Numbered from the stretch's first letter, positions 34,132 to 44,080 are shown. The stretch is 64,000 nucleotides of DNA from Candidatus Anammoxibacter sp. (GCA_021777105.1 JAIQZQ010000128.1:1-64000), one strand, 5' to 3'. Notes: generated by a model from the sequence alone, not told the origin. Numbers and translations are program-made.

Positions 34132-34524
34132 AAAAAGTAATAGTCAGGTTGCGCTTATTGCCCCGGCGCAATATTGGCGGTGTATAAAATTTGTTTAAAC
34201 GCCTAATAATAAAAAGCGCCGACCTGGCAAAAACTATTTGCTATTATATATAAATGAACACTGAGCAGTTTGCCTTGCCCTAGTGAGAATTATCCTGGAA
34301 TGGGATAATATATGTTGTTGATTAAGTTAAACGGATTTATTATATTAATTAAATATTGATAACGCAAGGATTAGAAGGGGCTGAGGCTCAAACGAGCCTC
34401 TTAAAACTAACATTTTTCGTCACTCTCTTTTGCTCTATATGCCGTGGAAGCAAAGTCAGGCAACCTTAATCTGCATTTGATTGCAAAAAAACAAACTTAT
34501 TTATTATCATGCCGGGCGCGCGCA
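34132..34524. other. Divergent intergenic region between pilB copy 2 and rnpA
   Basis: About 390 bp with no gene seen. It should contain promoters for both directions. A perfect small hairpin GAGGCTC-AAAC-GAGCCTC sits at 34383-34400 on the rnpA side. I searched for rpmH (an MKRTYQP-like start), which normally precedes rnpA, and did not find it. Confidence 0.5.
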
Positions 34525-34893
34525 ATGAACCAAAATTTTCCAAAAAGCGTAAGATTAACAAAAAAAAGCGAATTTAAAAATGTTTTTGAAAGCGGCGATT
34601 TCTTTAAAAACAGCAATATTGTCTTTCACGTGTTTAAAAATGATAGAGGTTGCTCAAGGATTGGAATAGTCGCAAGAAAAAAGATCGGCAACGCCGTCAG
34701 ACGAAACAGAATTAAACGCGTGTTTAGAGAGGCTTTTAGAGTAAACAAGTTTAAGTTGACGGAACATATGGATATTATTATTATGCCGCGAATAAATACG
34801 GGCGAATTGACCTTTAAATCAGCGGCTGAACACTTATTGTGGTTATTTAACCGTATAGAAAATGGGCGTCAAATTAACAATCATACTCATTAA
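34525..34893 (+). CDS. rnpA: Ribonuclease P protein component
   Basis: About 122 residues from the ATG at 34525 (MNQNFPKSVRLTKKSEFKNV); an upstream GTG at 34444 would add an unrelated extension. RSIR-type motifs: KIGNAVRRNRIKRVFREAFR is the RNR signature, and the substrate-binding first strand is present. It assists RNase P RNA in maturing tRNA 5' ends. It overlaps yidD by 32 bp, as often seen. Confidence 0.93.
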   Translation: MNQNFPKSVRLTKKSEFKNVFESGDFFKNSNIVFHVFKNDRGCSRIGIVARKKIGNAVRRNRIKRVFREAFRVNKFKLTEHMDIIIMPRINTGELTFKSAAEHLLWLFNRIENGRQINNHTH

Positions 34894-35074
34894 AATTTAC
34901 CAGGCCTCTATATCTCCGCTTTTCAAACCCTGCTGCAGATTTACGCCTACGTGCTCGGAATATATGATTGAATCCGTTAAAAAAAAAGGGCCCGTTAAAG
35001 GCGTTGTAAAGGGTTTATGGAGAGTTTTACGTTGCAATCCTCTTGGCGGAGAGGGGTATGATCCGGTAAAATAA
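34862..35074 (+). CDS. yidD: Membrane protein insertion efficiency factor YidD
   Basis: 70 residues: IKIYQASISPLFKPCCRFTP, TCSEYMIESVKKKG and LRCNPLGGEGYDPV are the complete family signature, including the conserved cysteines. It is a small amphipathic protein at the inner membrane helping YidC-dependent insertion. It overlaps the end of rnpA. yidC, which usually follows, is absent here; clpX comes next after 220 bp. Confidence 0.95.
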   Translation: MGVKLTIILIKIYQASISPLFKPCCRFTPTCSEYMIESVKKKGPVKGVVKGLWRVLRCNPLGGEGYDPVK

Positions 35075-35296
35075 ATTCTACGCGCGGCCCCGGTTCGTTA
35101 ATTTGCCGGACAATTTATTTGTAGCCGCTTACATGCTCGCCTCAATTATAAAAAACTTTTGACTTTTACTTTCATATCTACCATAATGAACTTTCATTTA
35201 TACACACATCCTAGTAAAATATACTTTTATACAAGTTGTAAATTCCTTATCAAGCAAACAAAAAATTATATAAATTTAAATATTTAGAGATATATT

Positions 35297-36532
35297 ATGT
35301 CAAAAAAGAAAGATAACAAAGCTTGTTCATTTTGCAATAGAAATAACCGCGAGGTAGGCAGGCTGATCCAAGGCTCGCCCGAGACATTTATTTGTAACGA
35401 ATGCGTCGAAGCCTGCCATATGCTGTTTCAAAACGAGCAAACCGCTAATCTAAAAAAAATACCAAGGGAATCTTTAACGCCTGTTAAGATTAAAGAAAGC
35501 CTTGATGAATATATCATAGGGCAGGTTACCGCAAAGAAGACGCTAGCCGTCGCAATTTACAACCATTATAGAAGGATAACGCACTCCGCAAAAGATGACG
35601 ACGTTGAAATAGAAAAAAGCAATGTTCTGCTTATCGGGCCCACAGGGTGCGGTAAAACGCTTTTAGCCAGGATTATTGCCAAAATAGTGGATGTGCCTAT
35701 TGCCATTGCCGACGCGACAACATTAACAGAGGCAGGTTACGTTGGTGAAGACGTTGAAAATGTGTTGCTAAAGCTTATTAGAAACGCCGACTTCAATATT
35801 AACCGAGCTCAACACGGCATCATATATATTGATGAAATTGACAAAGTCACAAAAAGGGGAGCCGGCCCGTCTATTACCAGAGACGTTTCAGGCGAAGGCG
35901 TGCAACAGGCGTTGCTGAAATTGCTTGAAGGCACAGTGGCGAATGTCCCTCCTCAGGGTGGGAGGAAACACCCTGAACAACAATATATCCAGATAGATAC
36001 TTCAAACATCCTGTTTATTTGCGGAGGCACATTTGACGGCATTGAAAACCTTGTAAGCAGAAGGGTTGGCAATAAAGCTATAGGATTTAATACGGACATT
36101 GACGGGGAGAAAGAGGAATCGTTTGGAAATCTGCTCTCGCAAATTACTGTTGAAGATCTTATTGAATACGGATTGATTGTTGAGTTTGTTGGAAGATTGC
36201 CTGTGATTTCACCATTGATGCCTATTAGCGAAGAAGATTTAGTGCGAATTATGGTAGAGCCGAAGAATGCCCTTGTAAAACAGTATAAAAAGATATTTGA
36301 AATAGAGGGCTCGAAACTGGAATTCCTTGATGAAGCTCTACAAGAAGTAAGCAAAATTGCCCATAAAAGAAAGACCGGCGCAAGAGCTTTGAGGTCAATT
36401 TTTGAAAGTTTTATGCTTGACGCAATGTACCACTTGCCTTCGCGAAAAAGCGGCTCAACTTTTGTTGTGACACCTGAAGTTGTGCGCGGAGAGTCAACCT
36501 TGATAACTGAAAGCGTTAGAAAAACAGCGTAA
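35297..36532 (+). CDS. clpX: ATP-dependent unfoldase ClpX
   Basis: 411 residues. The N-terminal zinc finger has CSFCNRN...CNECVEAC. The AAA+ core follows: Walker A LIGPTGCGKT, GYVGEDVENVL, Walker B IIYIDEIDK, GEGVQQALLKLLEGT, and sensor-2 GARALRSIFE. It delivers substrates to ClpP. The usual clpP/tig/lon neighbours are absent. The conserved pore loop (GYVG) is present. The ATG at 35297 lies after an AT-rich leader with GAGAT as a weak ribosome site. Confidence 0.96.
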   Translation: MSKKKDNKACSFCNRNNREVGRLIQGSPETFICNECVEACHMLFQNEQTANLKKIPRESLTPVKIKESLDEYIIGQVTAKKTLAVAIYNHYRRITHSAKDDDVEIEKSNVLLIGPTGCGKTLLARIIAKIVDVPIAIADATTLTEAGYVGEDVENVLLKLIRNADFNINRAQHGIIYIDEIDKVTKRGAGPSITRDVSGEGVQQALLKLLEGTVANVPPQGGRKHPEQQYIQIDTSNILFICGGTFDGIENLVSRRVGNKAIGFNTDIDGEKEESFGNLLSQITVEDLIEYGLIVEFVGRLPVISPLMPISEEDLVRIMVEPKNALVKQYKKIFEIEGSKLEFLDEALQEVSKIAHKRKTGARALRSIFESFMLDAMYHLPSRKSGSTFVVTPEVVRGESTLITESVRKTA

Positions 36533-36601
36533 CGATGCAACTCTTTATATTGTCGGCGGTTAAAAAGAAACTGTTTTATACCGCCGTCTATCTCTTGTTT
36601 T

Positions 36602-37084
36602 TTAAATTTTTGATCTAACGTCTATTTCGCTTTTTCCTTTTGCGCTTTTTAAAAATTCCCTCTGCATAATCAACCCTTTTAACAAAGATTTTAACACAAA
36701 CAGCCCTTTGCCGTTCAACAGTTTAATCATCCCCCCCATTTCTTCCAATATTAACACATAGTTTGACGCAGACAAGCTTGAATCATGATTTCCAGACAGG
36801 CGCGGCTCTATGTTTACTGCATACTTTTCTTCCATTATTACTTTTACAAAGTTCTCTATAGGCTCATCGTAAACTATGGAAAATGTTTGTAAAAGCAGTA
36901 ATGAAGGGTCTGTAAATTTGCCGGATTCATATCTGGAAATGCTGCTGGTGGTAAACTTAATTCCGTTTTCTATACTTTTGCTTCTATAAACAACTTGCGT
37001 CTGCTTTAACTTTCTGCTTTTTCGCAAATGTTTAAGATATTTGCCGAATTCCGGCAAAACTACTTTAAATTCCTGTTTTCCCAT
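36602..37084 (-). CDS. XRE-type helix-turn-helix regulator
   Basis: 160 residues. An N-terminal HTH_3 domain (~12-75): FGKYLKHLRKSRKLKQTQVV and SSISRYESGKFTDPSLLLL fit the XRE pattern. The rest is helical without a known effector domain. It lies convergent to clpX and upstream of the clpC end; its target is unknown. It is the only recognisable regulator near clpX/clpC and could stand in for CtsR, though no evidence ties it to them. Confidence 0.75.
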   Translation of the reverse strand: MGKQEFKVVLPEFGKYLKHLRKSRKLKQTQVVYRSKSIENGIKFTTSSISRYESGKFTDPSLLLLQTFSIVYDEPIENFVKVIMEEKYAVNIEPRLSGNHDSSLSASNYVLILEEMGGMIKLLNGKGLFVLKSLLKGLIMQREFLKSAKGKSEIDVRSKI

Positions 37085-37551
37085 TGTCGCGTATATATTG
37101 AAAATTCAAATTTTCATGTAGATAATAATAACGCAAAACTATTCCTCAACTCTACATTCCAGACAAATATACCACAATAAAATATAAACCTCAATTAATT
37201 TTTACGTAAGCTGTGTTAGCTTTTGGTTGAAATTCTTGGAATGCGGGCAGGCCCCGCCGGGAAATTGGGTATTTTTGCGGCAATACAATAACAGCAAACG
37301 CTTTAATGACTTATTAATCGTCAATTCCAAGCAAGTTATTTGGCGAGTTATTAAAATTGAGCAAATGCTGCTAACTCGAAAAGAGATGGAATTTGGATAG
37401 ATTTAAGGTGTGTGTGTGATTTTGTTTACTCAGGAGGTTAACAAAACTAATTGTAGTTTTGTTAACCTGCCTGAGACACAAATATAATGATTTCCGTTAT
37501 TTTTTAAGCTCCGCGGGGCGGCTGTAATCACGGAAATACAGGATTTGGATG
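37085..37551. other. Intergenic region of about 470 bp containing a strong hairpin
   Basis: No gene seen. At 37435-37468 a perfect 15-bp inverted repeat (AGGTTAACAAAACTA / TAGTTTTGTTAACCT) with a 4-base loop lies 84 bp after the clpC stop codon and probably marks the 3' end of that operon. The rest is the XRE gene's upstream region and an AT-rich stretch. Confidence 0.55.
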
Positions 37552-40041
37552 TTACTTGCTTTCAGCGTGCAACAAAGCCGGCGGCTCTACGTCAAGCATT
37601 ACGCTCTCAAACAACAACTTGTCTTTGTCTGCTTTTACTTTTATTAATTCGTTTTCCTTAAATTTGCTTTCAATTATCAATTCCGACAACGGATCTTCAA
37701 GGTAACACTCAATTGCCCTTCGAAGCGGCCTTGCGCCAAGCTGGGCGTCATAACCTTTGTCAATCAGGAAATCTATAGCGTCTTCAGCAAGAGAAAGGCT
37801 CAGGTTGTAATTTGACAGCCGCGATTTTACGCCTTCAAGCTCAATTTTAATTATTTGCTTTAAATCCTGTTTGTCAAGGGATTTAAATACTATCACGTTG
37901 TCAACCCTGTTAAGGAATTCAGGGCGGAAATGCCTCTCCACCTCTTTATTCAATTGCTCTTTTATTGCGTCATAACTTTGTTGACCTTCATTTTTAACAA
38001 AACCCATGGTTGACTGGTTTCTTATAAGCTCCGCGCCGATATTAGAAGTCATGATTAAAATGACATTGCTAAAATCTACGTGTCTTCCAAAACTGTCGGT
38101 TAGGCGGCCGTCTTCCATAATCTGAAGCATCATGTTAAACACGTCAGGATGCGCTTTTTCAATCTCGTCCAGCAAAACCACGGCATATGGCCTGCGGCGT
38201 ATGCGTTCAGTAAGTTGGCCGCCTTCCTCGTAACCAACAAACCCCGGAGGGGCTCCAATAAGCCTGGAAACATTATGCTTCTCCATGTACTCGGACATGT
38301 CAATTTGCACGAGAGCCTCTTCCTCTCCAAACAGATATTTTGCCAGAGATTTGGCTAGATGCGTTTTGCCAACGCCGGACGGGCCTATAAAGATGAAAGT
38401 GGCAACAGGACGATTAGGGTCTTTCAACCCGGCCCTTGACCTTCTTAGGGCTTTGCCTATAGGTTTAATAGCGTCGTCCTGGCTAATAACCATTTTGTGA
38501 ATTTCTTCATCAAAATTCATTAATTTCTTTGTCTCTTCCGATTCCAGTTTTGTCAAAGGAACACCGGTTATTTTTGACACTACCTCCGCCACAATCTCCG
38601 CGTCAACAACGCCTTCTATGGCTTCGGCTTTCTCATGCCACTCTTTTTCTATAGACTCTTTTTTCTTCTTAAGTTTATCGGATTTATCCCTGATTTTAGC
38701 CGCGCATTCAAAATCCTGAATGGCAACAGCGTTATCTTTCTCCTTATCGAGTTTAATTATCTCGTCGTCAATATTTTTGAGGTCCGGCGGTTGTGTTGTT
38801 GCTTTAAGCCTTACACGGGCGCATGATTCATCTATAACGTCAATAGCCTTGTCTGGTAAAAACCGTCCTGTAATATACCTTGATGAGAGCTCGGCGGACG
38901 CAACAATCGCGTCGTCGTTTATTTTTACTTTGTGATGGGCTTCGTATCTTTCCCTAAGTCCTTTTAGGATTTCAACCGTCTGCGCCTTGGTTGGAGGTTC
39001 AATCACAATAGTTTGAAACCTTCTTTCCAGCGCGCCGTCTTTTTCTATATATTTTCTATACTCATCCAGCGTTGTGGCCCCGACACACTGGATTTCGCCG
39101 CGCGCTAAAGCCGGCTTAAGCACATTGGATGCGTCAATCGCTCCTTCAGCTCCGCCTGCGCCGACAAGGGTGTGAAGTTCGTCAATAAATAGTATTACAT
39201 TTTTCGATCTTTTTACTTCAGTCATCACGGCTTTAATTCTCTCTTCAAACTGCCCCCTGTATTTTGTGCCGGCGACCATCATCGCAAGGTCTAAAACAAC
39301 TATCCGTTTGTTTTTAAGCAACATAGGCACTGCCCCGCTTTCAACAGACTGAGCCAAACCTTCAATAACAGCGGTTTTGCCGACGCCCGCTTCTCCCAGC
39401 AAAACCGGGTTGTTTTTTGTGCGTCTGGTTAACACCTGAATTACTCTCTCAATTATATCTTCTCTGCCTATAACAGGATCAAGTTTCTTTTCTTGCGCGA
39501 GCTGGGTCAAATCAATTCCAAATGAATCCAGAGCCGGTGTTTTAGATGAAGGTTTCCCTTTCTTTGCGCCGCCCTCTTTTTCCGTGGCGACATTGCTGCC
39601 CGGTTCCTGGCCCAGAAGGCCTATAATCTCTTCGCGGACATCTTCAAGTTTCAACCCTAAATTTAACAAAACCTGGGCCGCTACGCCTTCCTGCTCCCTG
39701 ATTAGCCCTAAAAGCAGATGCTCGGTTCCAATATAATTATGGCCTAGTGATCGAGCCTCTTCCATTGAGAATTCCAACGCCTTTTTTACCCTTGGAGTAA
39801 ACGGCAGCTGGCCGACCGAGATAAGATCAGGCCCGCTCTGGACAATCTTTTCCACTTCCAACCTTACCTTTTTCAGCTCAATGTCAAGATTTTGCAAAAC
39901 ATTCGCGGCAACGCCGCTGCCCTCTTTTACCAAACCCAACAATATATGCTCAGTGCCTATGTATTCATGATTAAACCTTCTGGCTTCTTCCCTGGCAAGG
40001 GCCATAACTTTTCTCGCGCGGTCCGTAAATCTATCAAACAT
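37552..40041 (-). CDS. clpC: ClpC AAA+ protease-unfoldase subunit
   Basis: 829 residues. Two Clp_N repeats (~5-145; YIGTEHILLGLVKEGSG and YIGTEHLLLGLIREQEG), first ATPase (GEAGVGKTA), a UVR/middle domain (~418-470), second ATPase (GPSGVGKTHLAK) and the D2-small domain. A short M-domain makes it ClpC, not ClpB. It unfolds proteins for ClpP. Next to mcsA and mcsB, it would recognise arginine-phosphorylated substrates through its N-domain. It overlaps the mcsB gene by 8 bp. Confidence 0.95.
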   Translation of the reverse strand: MFDRFTDRARKVMALAREEARRFNHEYIGTEHILLGLVKEGSGVAANVLQNLDIELKKVRLEVEKIVQSGPDLISVGQLPFTPRVKKALEFSMEEARSLGHNYIGTEHLLLGLIREQEGVAAQVLLNLGLKLEDVREEIIGLLGQEPGSNVATEKEGGAKKGKPSSKTPALDSFGIDLTQLAQEKKLDPVIGREDIIERVIQVLTRRTKNNPVLLGEAGVGKTAVIEGLAQSVESGAVPMLLKNKRIVVLDLAMMVAGTKYRGQFEERIKAVMTEVKRSKNVILFIDELHTLVGAGGAEGAIDASNVLKPALARGEIQCVGATTLDEYRKYIEKDGALERRFQTIVIEPPTKAQTVEILKGLRERYEAHHKVKINDDAIVASAELSSRYITGRFLPDKAIDVIDESCARVRLKATTQPPDLKNIDDEIIKLDKEKDNAVAIQDFECAAKIRDKSDKLKKKKESIEKEWHEKAEAIEGVVDAEIVAEVVSKITGVPLTKLESEETKKLMNFDEEIHKMVISQDDAIKPIGKALRRSRAGLKDPNRPVATFIFIGPSGVGKTHLAKSLAKYLFGEEEALVQIDMSEYMEKHNVSRLIGAPPGFVGYEEGGQLTERIRRRPYAVVLLDEIEKAHPDVFNMMLQIMEDGRLTDSFGRHVDFSNVILIMTSNIGAELIRNQSTMGFVKNEGQQSYDAIKEQLNKEVERHFRPEFLNRVDNVIVFKSLDKQDLKQIIKIELEGVKSRLSNYNLSLSLAEDAIDFLIDKGYDAQLGARPLRRAIECYLEDPLSELIIESKFKENELIKVKADKDKLLFESVMLDVEPPALLHAESK

Positions 40042-41113
40042 TTTTTAACCTACCTCCTGTTTTTTCGCAATTCAAGCGTTTTCTAACGTACAACGCTCTA
40101 ATAATATCTCTCTGATTCGAGTCCAATTCACGCCCTTCAAGTTTTTGCAAATGGCCTGGAAGCGTTAGGACAAAAAGCTCGTTTAAACATCGAATATCCA
40201 AGTCTTTAATTAAACCTAAATTCACGCCCAGGCGCACCTGTGAAACCAGATGCAACATCTCTTCCGAAGTGATTATTCTGGCAGTCTCAAGCAACGCATA
40301 TGAGCGGTAAACACGGTCTTCAATCTGTTCCCTGTTCTCAGCAAGCAGCGCTTGCCTGGCCATGCGTTCATACCCCGTTATCCTTGGTATAACGCCTTTA
40401 ATTATCTCAATAATTTCTTTTTCGGATTTGCCTAATGTAAACTGGTTGGATATCTGGTATAAATCCCCGGTAACTTTGGTGCCTTCTCCATAAAATCCCC
40501 TAACTACAAGCCCGAGTTTAGCCACAGCGTTAAACACCTTTTCAATATGTTGCGTCAGACTTAGAGCCGGCAAATGCAGCATTACGGAAGCCCTCATGCC
40601 GGTGCCTACATTTGTGGGGCAAGCGGTTAAATAACCAAACCTTGACGAGAAAGAAAAATTTATCGACTTTTCAAGCTCGTTATCTATCTGTTCTATCTTT
40701 TTCCAGGTGTCGTTAAGCTCAAAACCGGAATGTATTACCTGTATTCTAAGGTGATCTTCTTCATTAACCATGAGACTAACCGTCTCCGACATCCCAAACG
40801 CCACGGATCTATCGCCTTCACCCTCAGCGTGCTCCTTGCTAATAAGATGCCGTTCAACCAAAAATAGCTTATCAACCATATTGGAACTGCCGAGGTTTAT
40901 GTACGAGAAATCTTTTGTAAGAGGCGACTCTTTAATGCTGTCCCGCAGAAGCTCTTCTATCTCTTTTTTATTGCTGTCGCTTGCTTTTGAAAGGAAGGGG
41001 AACCGCGCGGCGTTTCTGGCAAGGCGTATCCTGGTGCTTATTACAATATCCGAATCCGGCCCCGAGCCTTTAAGCCATTCGCCTGTTTTGTCAGACAAGT
41101 CTTTTAATTCCAT
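40034..41113 (-). CDS. mcsB: Protein arginine kinase McsB
   Basis: About 359 residues from the ATG at 41113 (MELKDLSDKTGEWL); a longer frame runs back inside mcsA. Phosphagen-kinase features: STRIRLARN, VNEEDHLRI, ACPTNVGTGMRASVMLHLPA with the reactive Cys. RDIIRA near the end is the RDxxRA pocket that binds phosphoarginine allosterically. It tags proteins with phosphoarginine for ClpC. It overlaps mcsA by 23 bp and clpC by 8 bp, so the three are translated as a unit. Confidence 0.95.
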   Translation of the reverse strand: MELKDLSDKTGEWLKGSGPDSDIVISTRIRLARNAARFPFLSKASDSNKKEIEELLRDSIKESPLTKDFSYINLGSSNMVDKLFLVERHLISKEHAEGEGDRSVAFGMSETVSLMVNEEDHLRIQVIHSGFELNDTWKKIEQIDNELEKSINFSFSSRFGYLTACPTNVGTGMRASVMLHLPALSLTQHIEKVFNAVAKLGLVVRGFYGEGTKVTGDLYQISNQFTLGKSEKEIIEIIKGVIPRITGYERMARQALLAENREQIEDRVYRSYALLETARIITSEEMLHLVSQVRLGVNLGLIKDLDIRCLNELFVLTLPGHLQKLEGRELDSNQRDIIRALYVRKRLNCEKTGGRLKNV

Positions 41114-41612
41114 CTTTGCTTCCCGTAATTTCAAAAATACTGTCTCTAATTGTCGCGGCCTGTTCATAATCTTCTTTTGCCACAGCCGTGTTTAAATCTT
41201 TGCGCAGCTGAATAAGTTTGTTTCTCTTAATAGCTTCGGTTCCGGCGGCGGGAGGCACTTTCCCAATGTGGTGAGAGCTTCCATGCATTTTTTCCAGAAG
41301 AGGCACCAGGCCTTTTTCAAACGCCGTATAATCCATCGCGCAACCCAAGCGGCCTTGCGAGCGAAATTCCAGATAGGAAATATTGCATACAGGGCACACT
41401 ATTTTAGACATTTCGCCTATTTCCGGCGCGACCTGGCTAATCAGGCTTGTTAAAATATCAGAAGGAGTCGGCATCTTCGTTATGCTGTTGGTCACATTTT
41501 GCGCGCACTCTTCGCACAAATGACGCTCGCTTTTGTCTTCGCCGTGAATCTCGGTTATATGAACATTAGCGTGTTTTTTGTTGCAAGCTTCACATTTCAT
41601 GTTAATAGTCAT
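41091..41612 (-). CDS. mcsA: McsA zinc-finger activator of McsB
   Basis: 173 residues. Two zinc-binding segments with CxxC motifs: CEACNKKH and CEEC at the N-terminus, CPVC in the middle with a partner Cys after a variable loop. A C-terminal UVR motif (~residues 135-170; AVAKEDYEQAATIRDSIFEI) is typical. McsA activates the McsB arginine kinase. No ctsR lies upstream, unlike the Firmicutes ctsR-mcsA-mcsB-clpC order. The gene may start at 41612 or 41600. Confidence 0.92.
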   Translation of the reverse strand: MTINMKCEACNKKHANVHITEIHGEDKSERHLCEECAQNVTNSITKMPTPSDILTSLISQVAPEIGEMSKIVCPVCNISYLEFRSQGRLGCAMDYTAFEKGLVPLLEKMHGSSHHIGKVPPAAGTEAIKRNKLIQLRKDLNTAVAKEDYEQAATIRDSIFEITGSKDGIKRLV

Positions 41613-41703
41613 TTTGAAATATCAAAATTTTATAAAAGCCTCTGGTTATAATTTTGCGCTAGCTCCAAAATAGAATCTGTAGCATTGACAGGCAAACAAT
41701 TTC

Positions 41704-42069
41704 CTATTCAAAATATGAGGCTCCAAAACCTTCAGATTCCCAGGTTGTCACTTTTTTTACTGAAACATTTTCAGGGAGTCTATCGCGCAACTCCTGGTAA
41801 AATAATTTGGATATGTTTTCCGTGGTGGGATTTTCAGTTCCAAATTCGCTCAATTCGTTTAAATACTTGTGGTCAAACTTTTCTATAATATCGTCTGTAA
41901 TTTTTTTAATATCTTTAAAATCAATTACAATACCGAGGCTATTAAGTTCTCCCGACTCCAGCACTATTTGAGCTTTCCAATTGTGACCGTGAAGATTTTC
42001 ACAATCGCCTTTGTAGTCCCTTAGATTATGCGCGGCTGAGAAATCCGCGTCTACTATTATTTCAAACAA
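41704..42069 (-). CDS. queD: 6-carboxytetrahydropterin synthase QueD
   Basis: 121 residues of the 6-pyruvoyl-tetrahydropterin synthase family. Zinc ligands: FSAAHNL and NLHGHNW; the catalytic Cys is in GDCENLHGH; IDFKDIK and the late PTTENISK and TWES are conserved. It makes 6-carboxytetrahydropterin in queuosine biosynthesis. Alone here, without queC or queE. Confidence 0.95.
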   Translation of the reverse strand: MFEIIVDADFSAAHNLRDYKGDCENLHGHNWKAQIVLESGELNSLGIVIDFKDIKKITDDIIEKFDHKYLNELSEFGTENPTTENISKLFYQELRDRLPENVSVKKVTTWESEGFGASYFE

Positions 42070-42229
42070 CTTGGTTAGGTATGCCGATCTGAAAAAAAAC
42101 TGAATATTAAAATCACAAACTGCTTAATTTTAGGCAAAAAAACTATATAGCGCCTTGAAATTCAAAAATAAATTCTACCGCCCGTATATTTAAAAGTCAA
42201 GGCATTTATTTACCTCGCAAAAGGCGGGT

Positions 42230-44080
42230 TTATCTCCTTTTAAACTGCTTTTCCAGCTCGACAAACGGCATCAATATATTGGTAGGGCGGCCATGCGGGC
42301 AATTGTTTGTGAAACCCATTTTGTCGCGTTTTTCCAACAACGCGTCCACCTCCTGATCTTTTAATCTTTGCCCCATTTTAACCGCTCCCCTGCAAGCGGC
42401 AATTTTTGCCAGTTTGTCAAGACAATCGTCCACATTCTCCTTGCAAATAGATTCGTCAACTTCGCTTAACAGCTCTTTGATAAACTCTTTGCAATCAACA
42501 TCTTTTAAAATTTGCGGAAACGAGCGCACAATAATGGTGTTTTGCCCAAACTCCTCTATATCAAAGCCGAGCCGTTCAAGTTTGTCCTTTAAATTAATAA
42601 TCACAAAGAACTCGCCCGGAGCTAACTCCACCGGCTCCGGTATCAAAAGTTGCTGGCTAACAAGTTTTGCGCCTTTAGAGTTCTGTTTTATCTCCTCATA
42701 AAGGATTATTTCATGAAGCGCGTGCTGATCAATAATGTTTATGCCGTCAGGCTTCTCTTCAACTATATACGAATCCTGGATCTGTATGCGCCTTCTGTTT
42801 GTGGTTTCGCCATATTCATGCCTCTGCGGCGCGCATGAAGCGCGCTCAACCGTGGACGGAGCCGGCGTCGTTTCAACCGGCCGACTATTATCAGGGAAAT
42901 TTAACTGATTATTAAACTTGCTCTCCAACGATCTTTTTAATCTCTCGCTCTCTATCTCGCGTTCTCTATTCGCAAACATTCCGGAAGGCATGTTTGGCGA
43001 CGGCCTTTGTCCTGCCCCGGGAGCCGCCGGCGCAGCCGCAGCGTTATCCATGTTATCCATATCCACGGAGACGCCCAACTCAAGCTGTCTTATATTGTTC
43101 CTTATACACGAAACCAGTTGCCCATACATCTGACTAGCGTTTTTAAACCTCACCTCTATCTTTGTCGGATGCACATTAACGTCAAATTCGCTGGGGTTCA
43201 TTTGTAGAAACAGAAACACTATTGGCTTTCTGCCCGACATCATCATGCCGCGGTAAGACTCGGTTATTGCGTGATAAATTGATTTGTCGCGTATATACCT
43301 GCCGTTGATAAACACATACTGCATCTTCGTTGTCCTGCAATCATATGACGGAGGCAGCGCGTACCCTTTAATTCCCAGTTGAGGCTGCATTGAATTTAAC
43401 GTGACTAAATTCTTCCCGATATCATTGCCGAAGAATGTGGCGATCCTCTCTCTAAAGCTTGAAACATTCGGCAAGTTAAAGACCGTTTTGCCGTTATGTA
43501 TCAGGTTAAAATGTATTTTTGGGTTTGCCAGGGCAATGCGCGTTATCATTTCAGAGATGTGAGACATCTCAATCGGGTTTGATTTCAAAAACTTGCGCCG
43601 CACCGGTGTATTGAAAAACAGGTCTCTTATCTCAACCTGGGTTCCGACGGAACAACCCTTCTCCTTTATCTCGTCGGTTTTGCCGCCGTCAACCTCTATT
43701 TCCGCGCCCACAATGCTCTCCTCCGAACGTGATATAATGCGCAACATCGAAATAGCCCCAATGCTCGGCAACGCCTCGCCGCGAAATCCCAGAGTCTTAA
43801 TAGAGTGCACGTCCTCAACGTTTTGAAGCTTGCTTGTGGCGTGGCTGTGAATTGAGCGCGGCAGGTCTTCCCTGCTCATGCCGCATCCGTTGTCCGTTAC
43901 CTTAATAAGCTTTTTGCCGCTCTCCTCAAGATAAACGTCTATCTTGGTTGCGCTGGCGTCCAAAGCGTTCTCCACCAGCTCCTTAACCACTGACGCCGGC
44001 CGCTCAATAACCTCGCCCGCTGCGATTTTATCAACAACTATTTTCGGAAGAATATTTATCTTGTGCGTTTCGTTTTCCAT
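42230..44080 (-). CDS. mutL: DNA mismatch repair protein MutL
   Basis: About 616 residues from the ATG at 44080 (MENETHKINILPK). GHKL ATPase: VVKELVENALDA, DNGCGM, TLGFRGEALPSI. The C-terminal dimerisation/endonuclease domain has DQHALHEIILYEE (DQHAx2Ex4E metal motif), ACRGAVKMG and CPHGRPT. It is therefore a nicking MutL, expected in bacteria lacking MutH. A low-complexity linker (~350-430) joins the halves. It does not overlap neighbouring genes, and mutS is not in the window. Confidence 0.96.
   Translation of the reverse strand: MENETHKINILPKIVVDKIAAGEVIERPASVVKELVENALDASATKIDVYLEESGKKLIKVTDNGCGMSREDLPRSIHSHATSKLQNVEDVHSIKTLGFRGEALPSIGAISMLRIISRSEESIVGAEIEVDGGKTDEIKEKGCSVGTQVEIRDLFFNTPVRRKFLKSNPIEMSHISEMITRIALANPKIHFNLIHNGKTVFNLPNVSSFRERIATFFGNDIGKNLVTLNSMQPQLGIKGYALPPSYDCRTTKMQYVFINGRYIRDKSIYHAITESYRGMMMSGRKPIVFLFLQMNPSEFDVNVHPTKIEVRFKNASQMYGQLVSCIRNNIRQLELGVSVDMDNMDNAAAAPAAPGAGQRPSPNMPSGMFANREREIESERLKRSLESKFNNQLNFPDNSRPVETTPAPSTVERASCAPQRHEYGETTNRRRIQIQDSYIVEEKPDGINIIDQHALHEIILYEEIKQNSKGAKLVSQQLLIPEPVELAPGEFFVIINLKDKLERLGFDIEEFGQNTIIVRSFPQILKDVDCKEFIKELLSEVDESICKENVDDCLDKLAKIAACRGAVKMGQRLKDQEVDALLEKRDKMGFTNNCPHGRPTNILMPFVELEKQFKRR

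Noticed and set aside
34260..34524. Possible rpmH upstream of rnpA
   Set aside because: No frame with an L34-like basic sequence was found; only a small hairpin and AT-rich sequence.
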